A stretch of 64,000 nt of DNA from contig JAFRRP010000033.1 of assembly GCA_017428085.1 (NCBI GenBank), positions 49,628-113,627 on the forward strand, read 5' to 3'. The translations under genes and the position numbers were made by a program. The notes beneath the pieces were generated by a model. It ran no database searches and was not told where the DNA came from. It was given only the letters and a program-made list of their open reading frames with translations. This stretch comes from Clostridia bacterium (GTDB lineage Bacteria; Bacillota; Clostridia; Oscillospirales; Acutalibacteraceae). This document shows positions 18,435 through 28,734 of this stretch, in pieces. Positions within the stretch are counted from its first letter, which is position 1, and each line of letters starts with the position of its first letter.

Positions 18435-18456
18435 TTACCATCAGGAGTTTTTTCCG

Positions 18457-19584
18457 ATGTATAACGAACCTCTGCGCTTTCACAACGGCTCCTTCAAGCT
18501 CATGCAGATCTCCGACATTCAGGAGCTGGCGCGCGTCAATCCCGATTCCCTCAAGATCCTTACGCTGGCTCTGGAACGGGAAAAGCCCGATCTCGCGGTG
18601 TTCACCGGGGATCAGGTCTACGGGATTCATCCTTCCTTCCGGCTGGGCGACACACGTGAGAAGATCACCGCCACGATCAAGGCGATCCTCGCTCCTTTGG
18701 AGAAGGCGGGGGTCCCTTTTGCCGTCACCTTCGGCAACCACGACGACCAATGCGGCGTCTCCAACACGGCGCAGGCGGCCATCTACGCCGAAAGCCCGCT
18801 GTACGTGGGCGGCTTTTATCGTGCCGACGACGACAAGGGTACCTGCCGGATTCCGCTGTTTGCCGATAACGGCCACGTGTTCGACCTCTATCTGATCGAT
18901 TCCAACGGGCAGACCGACGCCACCGGCGGCTACCTCCCCGTGGACCGGGCGCAGCTGGACTGGTTTCGGGAGGAACGCGCCGAAACAGCAGAGGAGGACG
19001 GCAGTCCCGTGCCGGCCATCGTATTCCAGCACATTCCCGTGCCGGAATATTACGACGTGCTGCGCCGCGTACCGAAGGGAACGAAGGGCGCGGTGGAGGC
19101 CTTCCGTACCCACAAAAACGAGTTTTACACGCTGCCGGAGGAGATTGCCGCGGCAGGCGGTTTCCTGCGGGAATCCCCCGCCACGCCCGACGACAACTCC
19201 GGCGAATTCGACGTGCTGAAGGCCGACGGAAACGTGCTGGCCCTGTCGGTGGGCCACGACCACTACAACTCCTTCGTGGCCGAGAAGGACGGCGTGAAGC
19301 TGATGTACACCCAGGGCTGCGGCTTCAACGTCTACGGTCCGGGGCGGCAGAGGGGCATGCGGATCATCACGCTGCGCGAAGAGGATCTTTCCCGCTTCGA
19401 CACCTATACCGTCACCTTCGACGATCTGACGGGCGACCCGGTCCGCCATCCGATACAGGAATTCGTGCTGACCCACATCCCCTCCAGCATCGAGCAAGTA
19501 AAGAAGTGGATCCCACTGGCCGCAGCAGGTGGGGCGCTGGCGGCGGGAGCCGCGGCGCTGTTGATAAAAAGTCGTAAGTCGTAA
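18457..19584 (+). CDS. Calcineurin-like metallophosphoesterase with C-terminal membrane segment
   Basis: 375 residues. Metal-centre blocks in order: MQISDIQEL (the usual DxH is DxQ here), VFTGDQVYG, VTFGNHDD, VFQHIPVPEYY, and VGHDHYNSF. This fits the two-metal phosphoesterase fold; the Gln in motif 1 may mark a subfamily rather than inactivation. The C-terminus has a hydrophobic stretch (WIPLAAAGGALAAGAAALLI) that could be a tail anchor. ATG 18457 follows AGGAG. The last residues (KSRKS) and the TAA stop are encoded by a heptamer repeat that begins inside the gene. The substrate is unknown. Confidence 0.82.
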   Translation: MYNEPLRFHNGSFKLMQISDIQELARVNPDSLKILTLALEREKPDLAVFTGDQVYGIHPSFRLGDTREKITATIKAILAPLEKAGVPFAVTFGNHDDQCGVSNTAQAAIYAESPLYVGGFYRADDDKGTCRIPLFADNGHVFDLYLIDSNGQTDATGGYLPVDRAQLDWFREERAETAEEDGSPVPAIVFQHIPVPEYYDVLRRVPKGTKGAVEAFRTHKNEFYTLPEEIAAAGGFLRESPATPDDNSGEFDVLKADGNVLALSVGHDHYNSFVAEKDGVKLMYTQGCGFNVYGPGRQRGMRIITLREEDLSRFDTYTVTFDDLTGDPVRHPIQEFVLTHIPSSIEQVKKWIPLAAAGGALAAGAAALLIKSRKS

Positions 19585-19600
19585 GTCGCAAGTCGTAAGA
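19571..19600. repeat. Heptamer array (GTCGTAA type) across a stop codon
   Basis: GTCGTAA, GTCGTAA, GTCGCAA, GTCGTAA in tandem. It supplies the last codons and the TAA stop of the phosphoesterase and ends seven bases before the next ATG. Confidence 0.85.
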
Positions 19601-19607
19601 GCAAAGA

Positions 19608-20861
19608 ATGATCAAGAGAACGAAGATCAGGAACAACGGAATCACGTTCTTTTACGAACAAAACCTGAGCGCCGGCAGAGTGACCGCGGCGCTCTTTTTT
19701 AAGGCGGGCGTTCTGTGGGAAAAGCCGCGGAAATACGGCGTTACACGTTTCGTTTCCCGGCTGCTGTTCCGTGAGCTGACCGCCGGAGCGCCGGAGGATC
19801 TGCCCTTTTCCCTGCGCTGCGGACGGGACCATACGGCGTTCCTCTGCGCCGCGCCGAAGGAGCTTGCCGGAGAGGCCGTGGCAGCCCTCGCCCGTCTGTT
19901 TGACGCGCATCCTTTCGACGCCGCTTCGGTGGAGGATATCCGACGCGAGACGCTGCGGGAGATCGCGGCATACGCGCCGACAAGGGCCGACGAGGAAGAA
20001 CGGCTGTATTTTGAGCGCGACAATTACGCCGTCCCCCTCTGCGGCACGGCCAACGCCGTTGCCGCGCTGACCGCGGAACAGCTGGACAGATGGCGCGACC
20101 TGTGGTTTGCCCGGTCCAACGCCTGTTTTGTGCTGACAGGCGGCTTTTCCGACGGGCAGGGCAAGGCGATCGAAGCATTTTTGCGGGAATTGCCCCCGCG
20201 GAAGCATAAAAACCTGAACGTCAAGCCGGTTTTCCCGGAGGAGCAGTTCTTCCGCACCTCCGCTTCCGACCGACTGATCCCGACGGACGACGAAGGCGCG
20301 ACCGTTACGCTGCTGTTCGACGTGGATCTGTGCGAAAGCAAGCCCGTTTACGCCGATCTGCTGCGGCAGCTGTTGACCGATCCGACCGACGGCGCCGTCT
20401 GCGCGGCTTTGCGCAGGGAACAGCTGACGGGGGCCGTAAAGGGAGAACTGCGGCTTTACACCGGCTTTGCGGTACTGGCGATCTCCTGCGACGTGCCGAC
20501 TGAAAAGCTTGCCGACGGTATCGCGGCAATGGCCGACGCGATCGCGGAATGCAAAGAGGAGCTGACGGAGGAACGCGCCGCGCCGTTTTTCGGACGGTAC
20601 CGGGAAAACCGGCTGTACCGCCGCGGCGATGGCGACCGCGCCTATGATATCGGCCTGCACAACTTCATCTTATATACTGACGACATGACGCTGCCGCAGG
20701 ACCGTAACGACGCCGTTATGGAAAAGCTGCTGGACGCCGCCGATCTTGTGCTGATCCCCGACAACATGAAATTCCTTATTTATTATAATGAAAAGCAGGT
20801 CGCGGACCTTGCCGCCGTCCGGCGGAGCCTTACCGCGGCGCGGATCCGGCTGTTTGTGTGA
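19608..20861 (+). CDS. M16 peptidase-like protein lacking the zinc motif
   Basis: 417 residues with the two-domain outline of M16 half-peptidases: RVTAALFFKAGVLWEK, then a region aligning with the HxxEH helix, then VEDIRRETLREIAAYAPTRADEE (the distal glutamate region), then PLCGTANAVAALTAEQLDRW and NACFVLTGGFSD. Where active members have HFLEH, this one reads RFVSR (47-51), so zinc binding and proteolysis should be lost. Members like this often act as the non-catalytic partner of an active M16 enzyme, but none is present here. Its start closely follows the repeat at 19571. Confidence 0.7.
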   Translation: MIKRTKIRNNGITFFYEQNLSAGRVTAALFFKAGVLWEKPRKYGVTRFVSRLLFRELTAGAPEDLPFSLRCGRDHTAFLCAAPKELAGEAVAALARLFDAHPFDAASVEDIRRETLREIAAYAPTRADEEERLYFERDNYAVPLCGTANAVAALTAEQLDRWRDLWFARSNACFVLTGGFSDGQGKAIEAFLRELPPRKHKNLNVKPVFPEEQFFRTSASDRLIPTDDEGATVTLLFDVDLCESKPVYADLLRQLLTDPTDGAVCAALRREQLTGAVKGELRLYTGFAVLAISCDVPTEKLADGIAAMADAIAECKEELTEERAAPFFGRYRENRLYRRGDGDRAYDIGLHNFILYTDDMTLPQDRNDAVMEKLLDAADLVLIPDNMKFLIYYNEKQVADLAAVRRSLTAARIRLFV

Positions 20862-20899
20862 TCCTTTTCGGATTTTTTTAAAAAAATCAAAAAAAAGAC

Positions 20900-20927
20900 T
20901 TGCATTTTTATTTTTTTGCGCTACAAT
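20900..20927 (+). promoter_or_regulatory. groESL promoter
   Basis: -35 TTGCAT (20900-20905), 16-base spacer, -10 TACAAT (20922-20927). The predicted transcription start falls inside the CIRCE operator immediately downstream. Confidence 0.8.
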
Positions 20928-20931
20928 ATAG

Positions 20932-20958
20932 TTAGCACTCAAAAAGACAGAGTGCTAA
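20932..20958 (+). promoter_or_regulatory. CIRCE operator (HrcA binding site)
   Basis: A perfect match to TTAGCACTC-N9-GAGTGCTAA, placed just after the -10 box. In Bacillota the HrcA repressor binds CIRCE, so groESL should be heat-inducible through HrcA. hrcA itself is not in the window. Confidence 0.98.
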
Positions 20959-22959
<2,001 letters not shown>

Positions 22960-23100
22960 TGAGTCGCAAGTCGTGAGTCGTAAGTCGTAAGACCGGCGGT
23001 CCCGCGAGCGATACCATTCAAACAAACAGAACAACACCCCTGACGTACGGAACAACCGTTCATCCGGGGTGTTGATTATTATTCTGACGACTGACGACTG
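22960..23100. repeat. Heptamer inverted pair after groEL
   Basis: The left arm (22960-22992) repeats GAGTCGC, AAGTCGT, GAGTCGT, AAGTCGT. The right arm (23084-23100) is CTGACGACTGACGACTG. A terminator-like hairpin lies between the arms, and a REP unit follows directly. Confidence 0.75.
23032..23074. terminator. Hairpin between groEL and the minus-strand locus
   Basis: CAACACCCC (23032-23040) pairs with GGGGTGTTG (23066-23074); an ATTATTATT run follows. It lies between converging genes and could end transcripts from both sides, though the T tract is broken. Confidence 0.55.
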
Positions 23101-23102
23101 AA

Positions 23103-23125
23103 GCGGCACTAAGGTGCCGCGCTAC
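23103..23125 (-). repeat. REP-like unit carrying the stop codon of the ATP-grasp gene
   Basis: On the minus strand: GTAGC then GCGGCAC-CTTA-GTGCCGC. The TAG of its GTAG is the stop codon of the ATP-grasp gene (23122-23124). Confidence 0.8.
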
Positions 23126-24099
23126 GGCGCGAGCTCCGCTTCCCTGCGGATCGTCACGTCACTGTACTTCATCATGCAGACGCCTTCCTCGTAATCGCCG
23201 ATCTGCGGTTCGTTAACGATACCGTTCAGGTTGTTCAGGATCAGCTGCGGGAAATCACAGCCGCATTCGTGGGCATGCGGGTACCCGCCGCCGAATCGGG
23301 GATTGACCTCCGAAATATAATACTGTCCGCCGACCTCAAACAGATCGATATCCACGGGACCGCGGAAGCCCGCCTCCGTCACGAACCGTTTGATCAAAGA
23401 AAACAATGCCGGGTCCTTGAAGCTGACGGATCTGTCAGTTTCACCCGCGCGCATCCGGATCTTTATCTTGGTAAAAACGGAAACGACTTTTCCGGACAGA
23501 AGATCAACGTATACGTCCGCGCCGATCTCCTGACCGCGCAGGTATTCCTGCAGCATCAGATCGTCATGCCGCCGGAGCAGCAGTTCCAGCATCTCCCTGT
23601 CGCAGACACTGGAAATGCCGACGGAAGCCGAACCTCTGGCCGGTTTGACCAACACGGGAAACGCGGCCTCCCCCTTTGCGAACGCCGCTTCGAACGACGG
23701 CAGATCCCGCCAGGAACGGGCGCACGGATACCGGCGCCGCGCCAGCCACAGATACATCTGATACTTGTCCAGCGCCATTTCACAGCAGGGAAAGCTGCTG
23801 CCGATCACCGTCGTTCCGACGGCGCGGAACCTGTTTTCATTTGCCGCCAGCACGCTGAGATCGGGATCGATCAGGCTCAATACGCCGTCGATGCTTTCTT
23901 TTTCGCAAAGCGACAGGACACAGTCGATATAGTCGTTCTTATGTACCGCCGGAACGATATAACAGCCGTCCGCCTCATACAGCGCCGGCGCAAGCGGGTC
24001 CGCGTCCGCGGCAAACACCGCCCCGGTCCCGCGGAGCGCTGCCTTGAAATACCGTACGATCCTGTTTCTCGTCCCTGCCGCCAATATCAGAATACGCAT
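23122..24099 (-). CDS. ATP-grasp ligase (carbamoyl-phosphate-synthase-like)
   Basis: 325 residues. Starts MRILILAAGTRNRIVRYFK, a pre-ATP-grasp Rossmann-like domain with DADPLAPALYEAD. The ATP-grasp core follows: FPVLVKPARGSASVGIS, MLQEYLRGQEIGADVYV, GPVDIDLFEVGGQYYISEVNPRFGGGYPHAHE (metal and phosphate ligands in the ENP-type block). The family joins a carboxylate to an amine or similar nucleophile through an acyl phosphate. ATG 24099 follows AAGGAG. It is separated from the phosphopantetheinyl transferase gene by 462 bases holding a REP pair, so it may be a separate transcription unit. The substrate is unknown; amide formation in the same glycan pathway is a guess. Its stop codon comes from a REP unit. 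Confidence 0.85.
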   Translation of the reverse strand: MRILILAAGTRNRIVRYFKAALRGTGAVFAADADPLAPALYEADGCYIVPAVHKNDYIDCVLSLCEKESIDGVLSLIDPDLSVLAANENRFRAVGTTVIGSSFPCCEMALDKYQMYLWLARRRYPCARSWRDLPSFEAAFAKGEAAFPVLVKPARGSASVGISSVCDREMLELLLRRHDDLMLQEYLRGQEIGADVYVDLLSGKVVSVFTKIKIRMRAGETDRSVSFKDPALFSLIKRFVTEAGFRGPVDIDLFEVGGQYYISEVNPRFGGGYPHAHECGCDFPQLILNNLNGIVNEPQIGDYEEGVCMMKYSDVTIRREAELAP

Positions 24100-24314
24100 G
24101 CCTTTGCTCCTTTTTTCTCCAGCGGTCCGCGGAAACGGTTGATTTTTTCCGGTTCCCCGACGCCAGGATTGATGATAATGCAAGCTTTCGGCCTGCGGTA
24201 TCAGACAATAGGATAAAAAAAGGGATCATCACGGAATTTTGTGGGATTTGAATCAGAGAGACAAAATGGGAGTTTGTCGCGCTGTTTGCCGTTTCATGAA
24301 AACCTGCCCCATTG

Positions 24315-24474
24315 GGTAGCGCGGCACCTTAGTGCCGCTCGTGGCAATTGCAGCTTTTGAAACGGATTTTGGATCTGCCGACTGTTTTCTCTAACACAAT
24401 AGGCATTCATTTCATCGCAAATCTTTTCAAAAAAGTTGTTTGCGTCTATAGCGGCACTGAGGTGCCGCGCTACC
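24315..24474. repeat. Inverted REP pair (REPIN-like element), 160 bp
   Basis: Ends at 24315-24339 and 24450-24474 are inverted copies differing at one loop base (CTTA versus CTCA), with GTAG outermost. The interior also contains a weak inverted pair (CTTTTGAAA near 24352 against TTTTCAAAAAAG near 24424). Length is identical to the element at 13574-13733. The 462-base gap 24100-24561 holds this element and T-rich flanks; no gene was seen in it. Confidence 0.85.
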
Positions 24475-24561
24475 GGTGGGGGGCACACCGCAAAATCCCT
24501 GTTTGCCGCTATCCCACAAAAAAACGTGATGATCCAAAAAAAAGACAAACCGGGAAGATCC

Positions 24562-25110
24562 TCAGTTTGTACTCTCTCGCGCGCTGACGAGCCAGAAAAA
24601 CGCGCCCTGATATTCGAGCTTTTTTTCCTCGTAGCAGATCCCGTCGGCAACGGTATCGATATCACTCGGATATCCCGTAATACCTCTGCCCGTCATTTTG
24701 GCGACGGCTTCCTTCCGGCACCAAAAACGGGTAAAATCGCCGTCAAACAACGCCTTTTCCGCCACCGTAAGGGATCGCTCGACCAAGCGGGCGTTATAAT
24801 TTGCCCGGCAGACCTCCACGTCGACGCCCACGGGAACGTCGGCGATCGCCGCCGCGCAAACGTCCCTGCTGTGAGATATGCTGAAAAAGAACCGGTCGTC
24901 GGCAAAGCGCGGTTTGCCGTTTTTCTCAAACACGACCGTGCCGCCCTCCAACCCGTTCTGCTTCATCATCCGATACAACAGCCCCCAGGCGGAACAGGAG
25001 GTATATTTCACCGTCGGGTTACGGTACTGCCCGATATGGTCGATCAGCGCGTCGCCGAAGGGCGGTATCAGCTCCGTCTTTGAAACGGGCGCCCACTCAA
25101 CGATCAGCAT
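24562..25110 (-). CDS. 4'-phosphopantetheinyl transferase (Sfp type)
   Basis: Transfers phosphopantetheine from CoA to the serine of carrier proteins. 182 residues. The family motifs are FFFSISHSRD (73-82), VGVDVEV with the Mg ligand D97, and FWCRKEAVAKMTGRG (129-143). A CoA-pyrophosphate-binding stretch (FEKNGKPRFADD) is also present. ATG 25110 lies inside the end of the AMP-ligase gene (14-base overlap), so the two are translationally coupled. The natural targets are the two acyl carrier proteins at 37943 and 38296 in the same locus. Alternative starts upstream would add about 20 residues without a ribosome site. Confidence 0.9.
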   Translation of the reverse strand: MLIVEWAPVSKTELIPPFGDALIDHIGQYRNPTVKYTSCSAWGLLYRMMKQNGLEGGTVVFEKNGKPRFADDRFFFSISHSRDVCAAAIADVPVGVDVEVCRANYNARLVERSLTVAEKALFDGDFTRFWCRKEAVAKMTGRGITGYPSDIDTVADGICYEEKKLEYQGAFFWLVSARESTN

Positions 25111-26509
25111 CGGCGATTTTTTCCAATTCGGCAAACTGAACCTTGCCGTACTCATTGCGGGGGATCGCATCGACGACGATCACCCTGAAAGCGGAATTGT
25201 GAAGATTGGTCTTTCCGCTGATGAACGGGACGATCTGATCCCGAAGCGGCTCCCCGGTGGTAAAAATGATCATCCGCTTATCGTCGCCGGTGCAAACGAA
25301 ATCCACGTTCGGGTACTGCGTTTTCAGGATACGCTCGGTCTCGTCCAGGCTGACCCGCAGCCCGAACATCTTCAGGAAACGGCCCTTGCGGCCGATGATA
25401 TAGTAAAATCCGTCGGCGTCCCTTTTGGCGATATCGCCGGTATGGTACTCGCCGCAGAACTCGTCGTCCTTCATCAGGTCGTCTTTGCACAGGGCGTACC
25501 CCATGGTGACGTTGGGGCCACGGTATGCCAGTTCGCCCGTCACGGCGCCATCCTCCCCCTGGGCCTCGTCCAGCAGGAACAGTTCGCCGTGGGGGATCGC
25601 CTTTCCGATGCTGCCGATCTTTTCCAGCGCCAGCGAAGGATCGAGGAACGCCATCCGCGCGCTGGTCTCGCTGGTACCGAAGGTGGCGCAAAAGCGCTTG
25701 CCGCTGTTGTGCGCGTAAGAAGCCACCCACCGGAACATCTTATCGGTGAGCTTGCCGCCGCCCTCCGCCAAAGTACGGAGCCTCGGCAGGTCCATTCTGT
25801 CAAAACCGATCCGGCGCATGATCTCATAGCTGAACGGCACGCCGCAGAAGCTGGTCCCCCCATTGACACGGATAAACTCCCAGAAGTCCGGATCCATCAG
25901 ATTGGCCTTGACCATCAGCACAGAAGCGCCGGCAAAAAGATGGGAGTTGATCACGTTCAGTCCCATGGTGTAATTCATGGGCAGATCACAGATACCGACC
26001 TCGTCGGCCGTCCACCCGAAGACCTTCGCCACGTTTTCCGCGTTGGCTTCCAGATTGCCGTACTTATGCCGTACCAGTTTCGGGCTGCCGGTGGAACCGG
26101 AGGTCGTCAACAGCATGGAGAGCTTTTCGTTCAGGGGATACGGCCCCGCGCCGGTCTTCAACAGGACGTACCCGTAAGCGGAAAAGACCGTTTCCCCGCC
26201 CAGCTCTTCGGCAAGCCGCTCCGGCGCCCAGTAATAACTGGGGGCGTAAGCGGACGCCAAATTATTGCGCAAGCCGGCATCCAGCCCGGCGCTGAGCAGC
26301 AACGGCACCTGCCCGTTGTTTTCAAACGCCAGATATCCGATCAAAGAGCCGGCGCAGCTTTCGCAAAGGCAAAAAACAACGCAACGGGGGATCCGCAGCG
26401 CCCGGAACGCCTCTATCGTCCCGCAAACGTCGGCATAGGTCAGACAGTATCCCGCGTCGTCCCTGACGGCGATTTTGTTTTTATCATGCTGATCGACATT
26501 TAAAAACAT
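25097..26509 (-). CDS. AMP-forming acyl-CoA/acyl-ACP synthetase family ligase
   Basis: Activates a carboxylic acid as acyl-AMP, then as a thioester. 470 residues. Adenylation motifs in order: LLTTSGSTGSPKLVRHKYGN (A3), ATFGTSETSARMAF (A5), GELAYRGPNVTMGY, YHTGDIAKRDADGFYYIIGR (A7/A8), and the C-terminal lysine loop PRNEYGKVQF (A10). Short for the family because the N-terminal part is compact. ATG 26509 follows AGGAGA. It lies between an SDR gene and the phosphopantetheinyl transferase, so loading of a starter or side acid onto CoA or a carrier protein is likely. The acid cannot be told from sequence. Confidence 0.87.
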   Translation of the reverse strand: MFLNVDQHDKNKIAVRDDAGYCLTYADVCGTIEAFRALRIPRCVVFCLCESCAGSLIGYLAFENNGQVPLLLSAGLDAGLRNNLASAYAPSYYWAPERLAEELGGETVFSAYGYVLLKTGAGPYPLNEKLSMLLTTSGSTGSPKLVRHKYGNLEANAENVAKVFGWTADEVGICDLPMNYTMGLNVINSHLFAGASVLMVKANLMDPDFWEFIRVNGGTSFCGVPFSYEIMRRIGFDRMDLPRLRTLAEGGGKLTDKMFRWVASYAHNSGKRFCATFGTSETSARMAFLDPSLALEKIGSIGKAIPHGELFLLDEAQGEDGAVTGELAYRGPNVTMGYALCKDDLMKDDEFCGEYHTGDIAKRDADGFYYIIGRKGRFLKMFGLRVSLDETERILKTQYPNVDFVCTGDDKRMIIFTTGEPLRDQIVPFISGKTNLHNSAFRVIVVDAIPRNEYGKVQFAELEKIADADR

Positions 26510-26540
26510 TGTTTCATTCTCCTGAGGAAACTCACAAAAC

Positions 26541-27290
26541 TCACATGATCGTGCAGCCGTCAACGGCAAGCACCTGCCCGGACACGTAGGCAGAAAGGTC
26601 GGAAATCATAAACACGCAGGCCTTCGCGATATCCTCCGGCTCCGCCAGACGGCCCATGCAGATGTTCGCGATCCTGCCCTGCAGCTTTTCCGGATCGGCC
26701 TGCTTCATCATTTCCGTATTGGTCAGGCCCGGCGCGATGGCGTTCACCCGCACTTTTTTTTCCGCCAGCTCCTTAGCGGCGGATTTTGTCAAGGATACCA
26801 CAGCGCCCTTGGTGGCGGAGTAAACGAGCTGCCCCCGGTTACCGCGCAGGGCGGTCATGGAGGCGATATTTACGATGCTGCCGCCCGTTTCCTGACGCGC
26901 CATCACCCGGCTGACGATCTGCAGCATATTGATGGTGCCGTACACGTTGACGGAAAACATTTTTTCCATATGATCGCGGCTGATCATACCGATCAGCTCG
27001 TTGAACTCCACACCCGCGTTATTGACAAGACCGTCGATCCTGCCGCACGTTTTTTTGATCTGCATGACGGCGGCTTTCGCCTCCTGCTCGCTGCAGATGT
27101 CAAAATACAGCGGACGGATCTCCCCGGGAGCGTCGGCGTTGACCGCCTCGCACCACTGCTCCACCGTCCCCTCGCGCACGTCGTTCGCATAGACGACGGC
27201 TCCGTTTTCGGCAAAAACCGTCGCCATCGCCCGGCCGATACCGCGGCCGGCCCCGGTCACTAAAATGACTTTATCTTTCAGCAGGCACAT
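26541..27290 (-). CDS. SDR oxidoreductase, FabG-like (fourth SDR of the locus)
   Basis: 249 residues. Cofactor motif VTGAGRGIGRAMA, NNAGVEFNELIG, and the catalytic set with a serine in NIASMTALRG and the YSATK block. The C-terminus (SGQVLAVDGCTIM) is typical of FabG-type ketoreductases. It is closer in style to housekeeping FabG than the three SDRs at 39-43 kb, which carry longer family-specific inserts. It sits between the transcarboxylase genes and the AMP-ligase and could reduce the product loaded by the ligase. NAD(P)H preference is not clear. Confidence 0.85.
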   Translation of the reverse strand: MCLLKDKVILVTGAGRGIGRAMATVFAENGAVVYANDVREGTVEQWCEAVNADAPGEIRPLYFDICSEQEAKAAVMQIKKTCGRIDGLVNNAGVEFNELIGMISRDHMEKMFSVNVYGTINMLQIVSRVMARQETGGSIVNIASMTALRGNRGQLVYSATKGAVVSLTKSAAKELAEKKVRVNAIAPGLTNTEMMKQADPEKLQGRIANICMGRLAEPEDIAKACVFMISDLSAYVSGQVLAVDGCTIM

Positions 27291-27309
27291 GCTTCTGTCT
27301 GTCCTTTCC

Positions 27310-28722
27310 TTATCTGTCCCAGAAAACGGTGATCTCGCGCACCTTTTCTTCCTCCGGCGGCGCGTATTTCCGTTTCAGAAAATCGGGGGCGACCTGCGGG
27401 AACAACGCGCAGCTGAGAACGTCCTCTTCGGTTCTGGCGTAATCCGCCGTTTCCTTTCTCAAACGTTCCATTTCCGGCGCAATGAGATCCGCCGGCCGGC
27501 ACTCGATCAGCGCCTCGCCGCCGAGGGCCTTTCTGCGTACTTCCTCGTTCACCTCGCCCGGCAGCCTGCCGTATTCGCCCCTGAGCAGCATTTTGGATTC
27601 CTTCGGGAACATCTTGTACCGTTCCCCGGCGATCACGTTGAGCACCGCCTGCGAGCCCACGATCTGCGAAGTGGGCGTAACAAGAGGCGGATAACCGAAA
27701 TCTTTGCGTACCCGCGGCACTTCGGCAAGCACCTCTTCCATTTTTTCCTCGGCGTTCGCCTGCTTCAGCTGGCTTAACAGATTGGAGAGCATCCCGCCCG
27801 GCACCTGATAGAGCAGCGTGTTGGGATCCACCCGCAGCACCTTGGGATCAAGGCTGCCTTCCTCCTGCAGCTTCTGCGCGACGGTCCTGAAATGCCTTGC
27901 CGCCTTGTTTAACAGCTTCAGGTCAAGCCCGGTATCCCGGGGCGTTCCCGCAAACGCGGCGACCGTCGCTTCCGTAGAGGGCTGCGCGGTGCCGTTGGCA
28001 AGCGGTGAAAGCGCGCAGTCCACGATATCCACGCCCGCCAATGCCGCCATCATATACACCATATCGCCGGTACCGGTGGTATTGTGGGTGTGAAGGTGGA
28101 TCGGCACACGGACTTTTTCCTTCATCTTGCGGATCAGCTCATAGGTGTTCATCGGCAGGAGAAGGTTGGCCATATCCTTGATGCAGACGGTATCCGCGCC
28201 CATCTCCTCCAACTGCGCCGCCAGTCTTACGAAATAATCGTCGCTGTGGACAGGGCTGGTCGTGTAACTGATGGCCGCCTCACAGATCGCGCCGTTCTTT
28301 TTGACGGCCCGCATGGCGACCTCCATATTGCGCGTATCATTCAGCGCGTCGAACACACGGACCACGTCGATACCGTTTTCCACCGATTTGGCGACGAATT
28401 CCTCCACCACGTCGTCGGCATAGTGGCGATACCCCAGCAGGTTCTGTCCCCGCAGCAGCATCTGCAGACGCGTGTGGGGCATCGCTTTGCGCAGCGTACG
28501 GAGGCGCTCCCACGGGTCCTCGTTCAAAAAGCGCATGCAGGCGTCGTAGGTAGCGCCGCCCCAGCACTCCACCGACCAGTAACCGATGCGGTCAAGCACT
28601 TCGCACGCGGGCAGCATATCCTCGGTGCGCATTCGCGTCGCCGCCTGCGATTGATGCGCGTCCCGCAGGATCGTATCGGTGATGCAGAGCTTTTTCTCCG
28701 GCATGTTCAATGCAGCACTCAT
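27310..28722 (-). CDS. Transcarboxylase 5S-type carboxyltransferase subunit (OadA/PycB-like)
   Basis: Moves a carboxyl group between oxaloacetate/pyruvate and biotin. 470 residues. The DRE-TIM barrel starts ITDTILRDAHQSQAATRM (metal-binding Asp); further landmarks are RGQNLLGYRHYADD, VRVFDALNDTRNM, DTVCIKDMANLL with the carbamylatable lysine region, and the metal ligands in IHLHTHNTTG. The C-terminal conserved carboxylase domain has VPGGMLSNL and PTSQIVGSQA. It ends without a biotin domain, like the 5S subunit of propionibacterial transcarboxylase. ATG 28722 follows AGAGGG. The biotin carrier is encoded 12 bases upstream. Confidence 0.9.
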   Translation of the reverse strand: MSAALNMPEKKLCITDTILRDAHQSQAATRMRTEDMLPACEVLDRIGYWSVECWGGATYDACMRFLNEDPWERLRTLRKAMPHTRLQMLLRGQNLLGYRHYADDVVEEFVAKSVENGIDVVRVFDALNDTRNMEVAMRAVKKNGAICEAAISYTTSPVHSDDYFVRLAAQLEEMGADTVCIKDMANLLLPMNTYELIRKMKEKVRVPIHLHTHNTTGTGDMVYMMAALAGVDIVDCALSPLANGTAQPSTEATVAAFAGTPRDTGLDLKLLNKAARHFRTVAQKLQEEGSLDPKVLRVDPNTLLYQVPGGMLSNLLSQLKQANAEEKMEEVLAEVPRVRKDFGYPPLVTPTSQIVGSQAVLNVIAGERYKMFPKESKMLLRGEYGRLPGEVNEEVRRKALGGEALIECRPADLIAPEMERLRKETADYARTEEDVLSCALFPQVAPDFLKRKYAPPEEEKVREITVFWDR

Positions 28723-28734
28723 CCCGGCACCCTC

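Noticed and set aside
24315..24474. Rho-independent terminator for the locus
   Set aside because: The palindromes lack T tracts and the same ends occur at other unrelated gaps, so a REP-type mobile repeat explains them better. A terminating effect is still possible.
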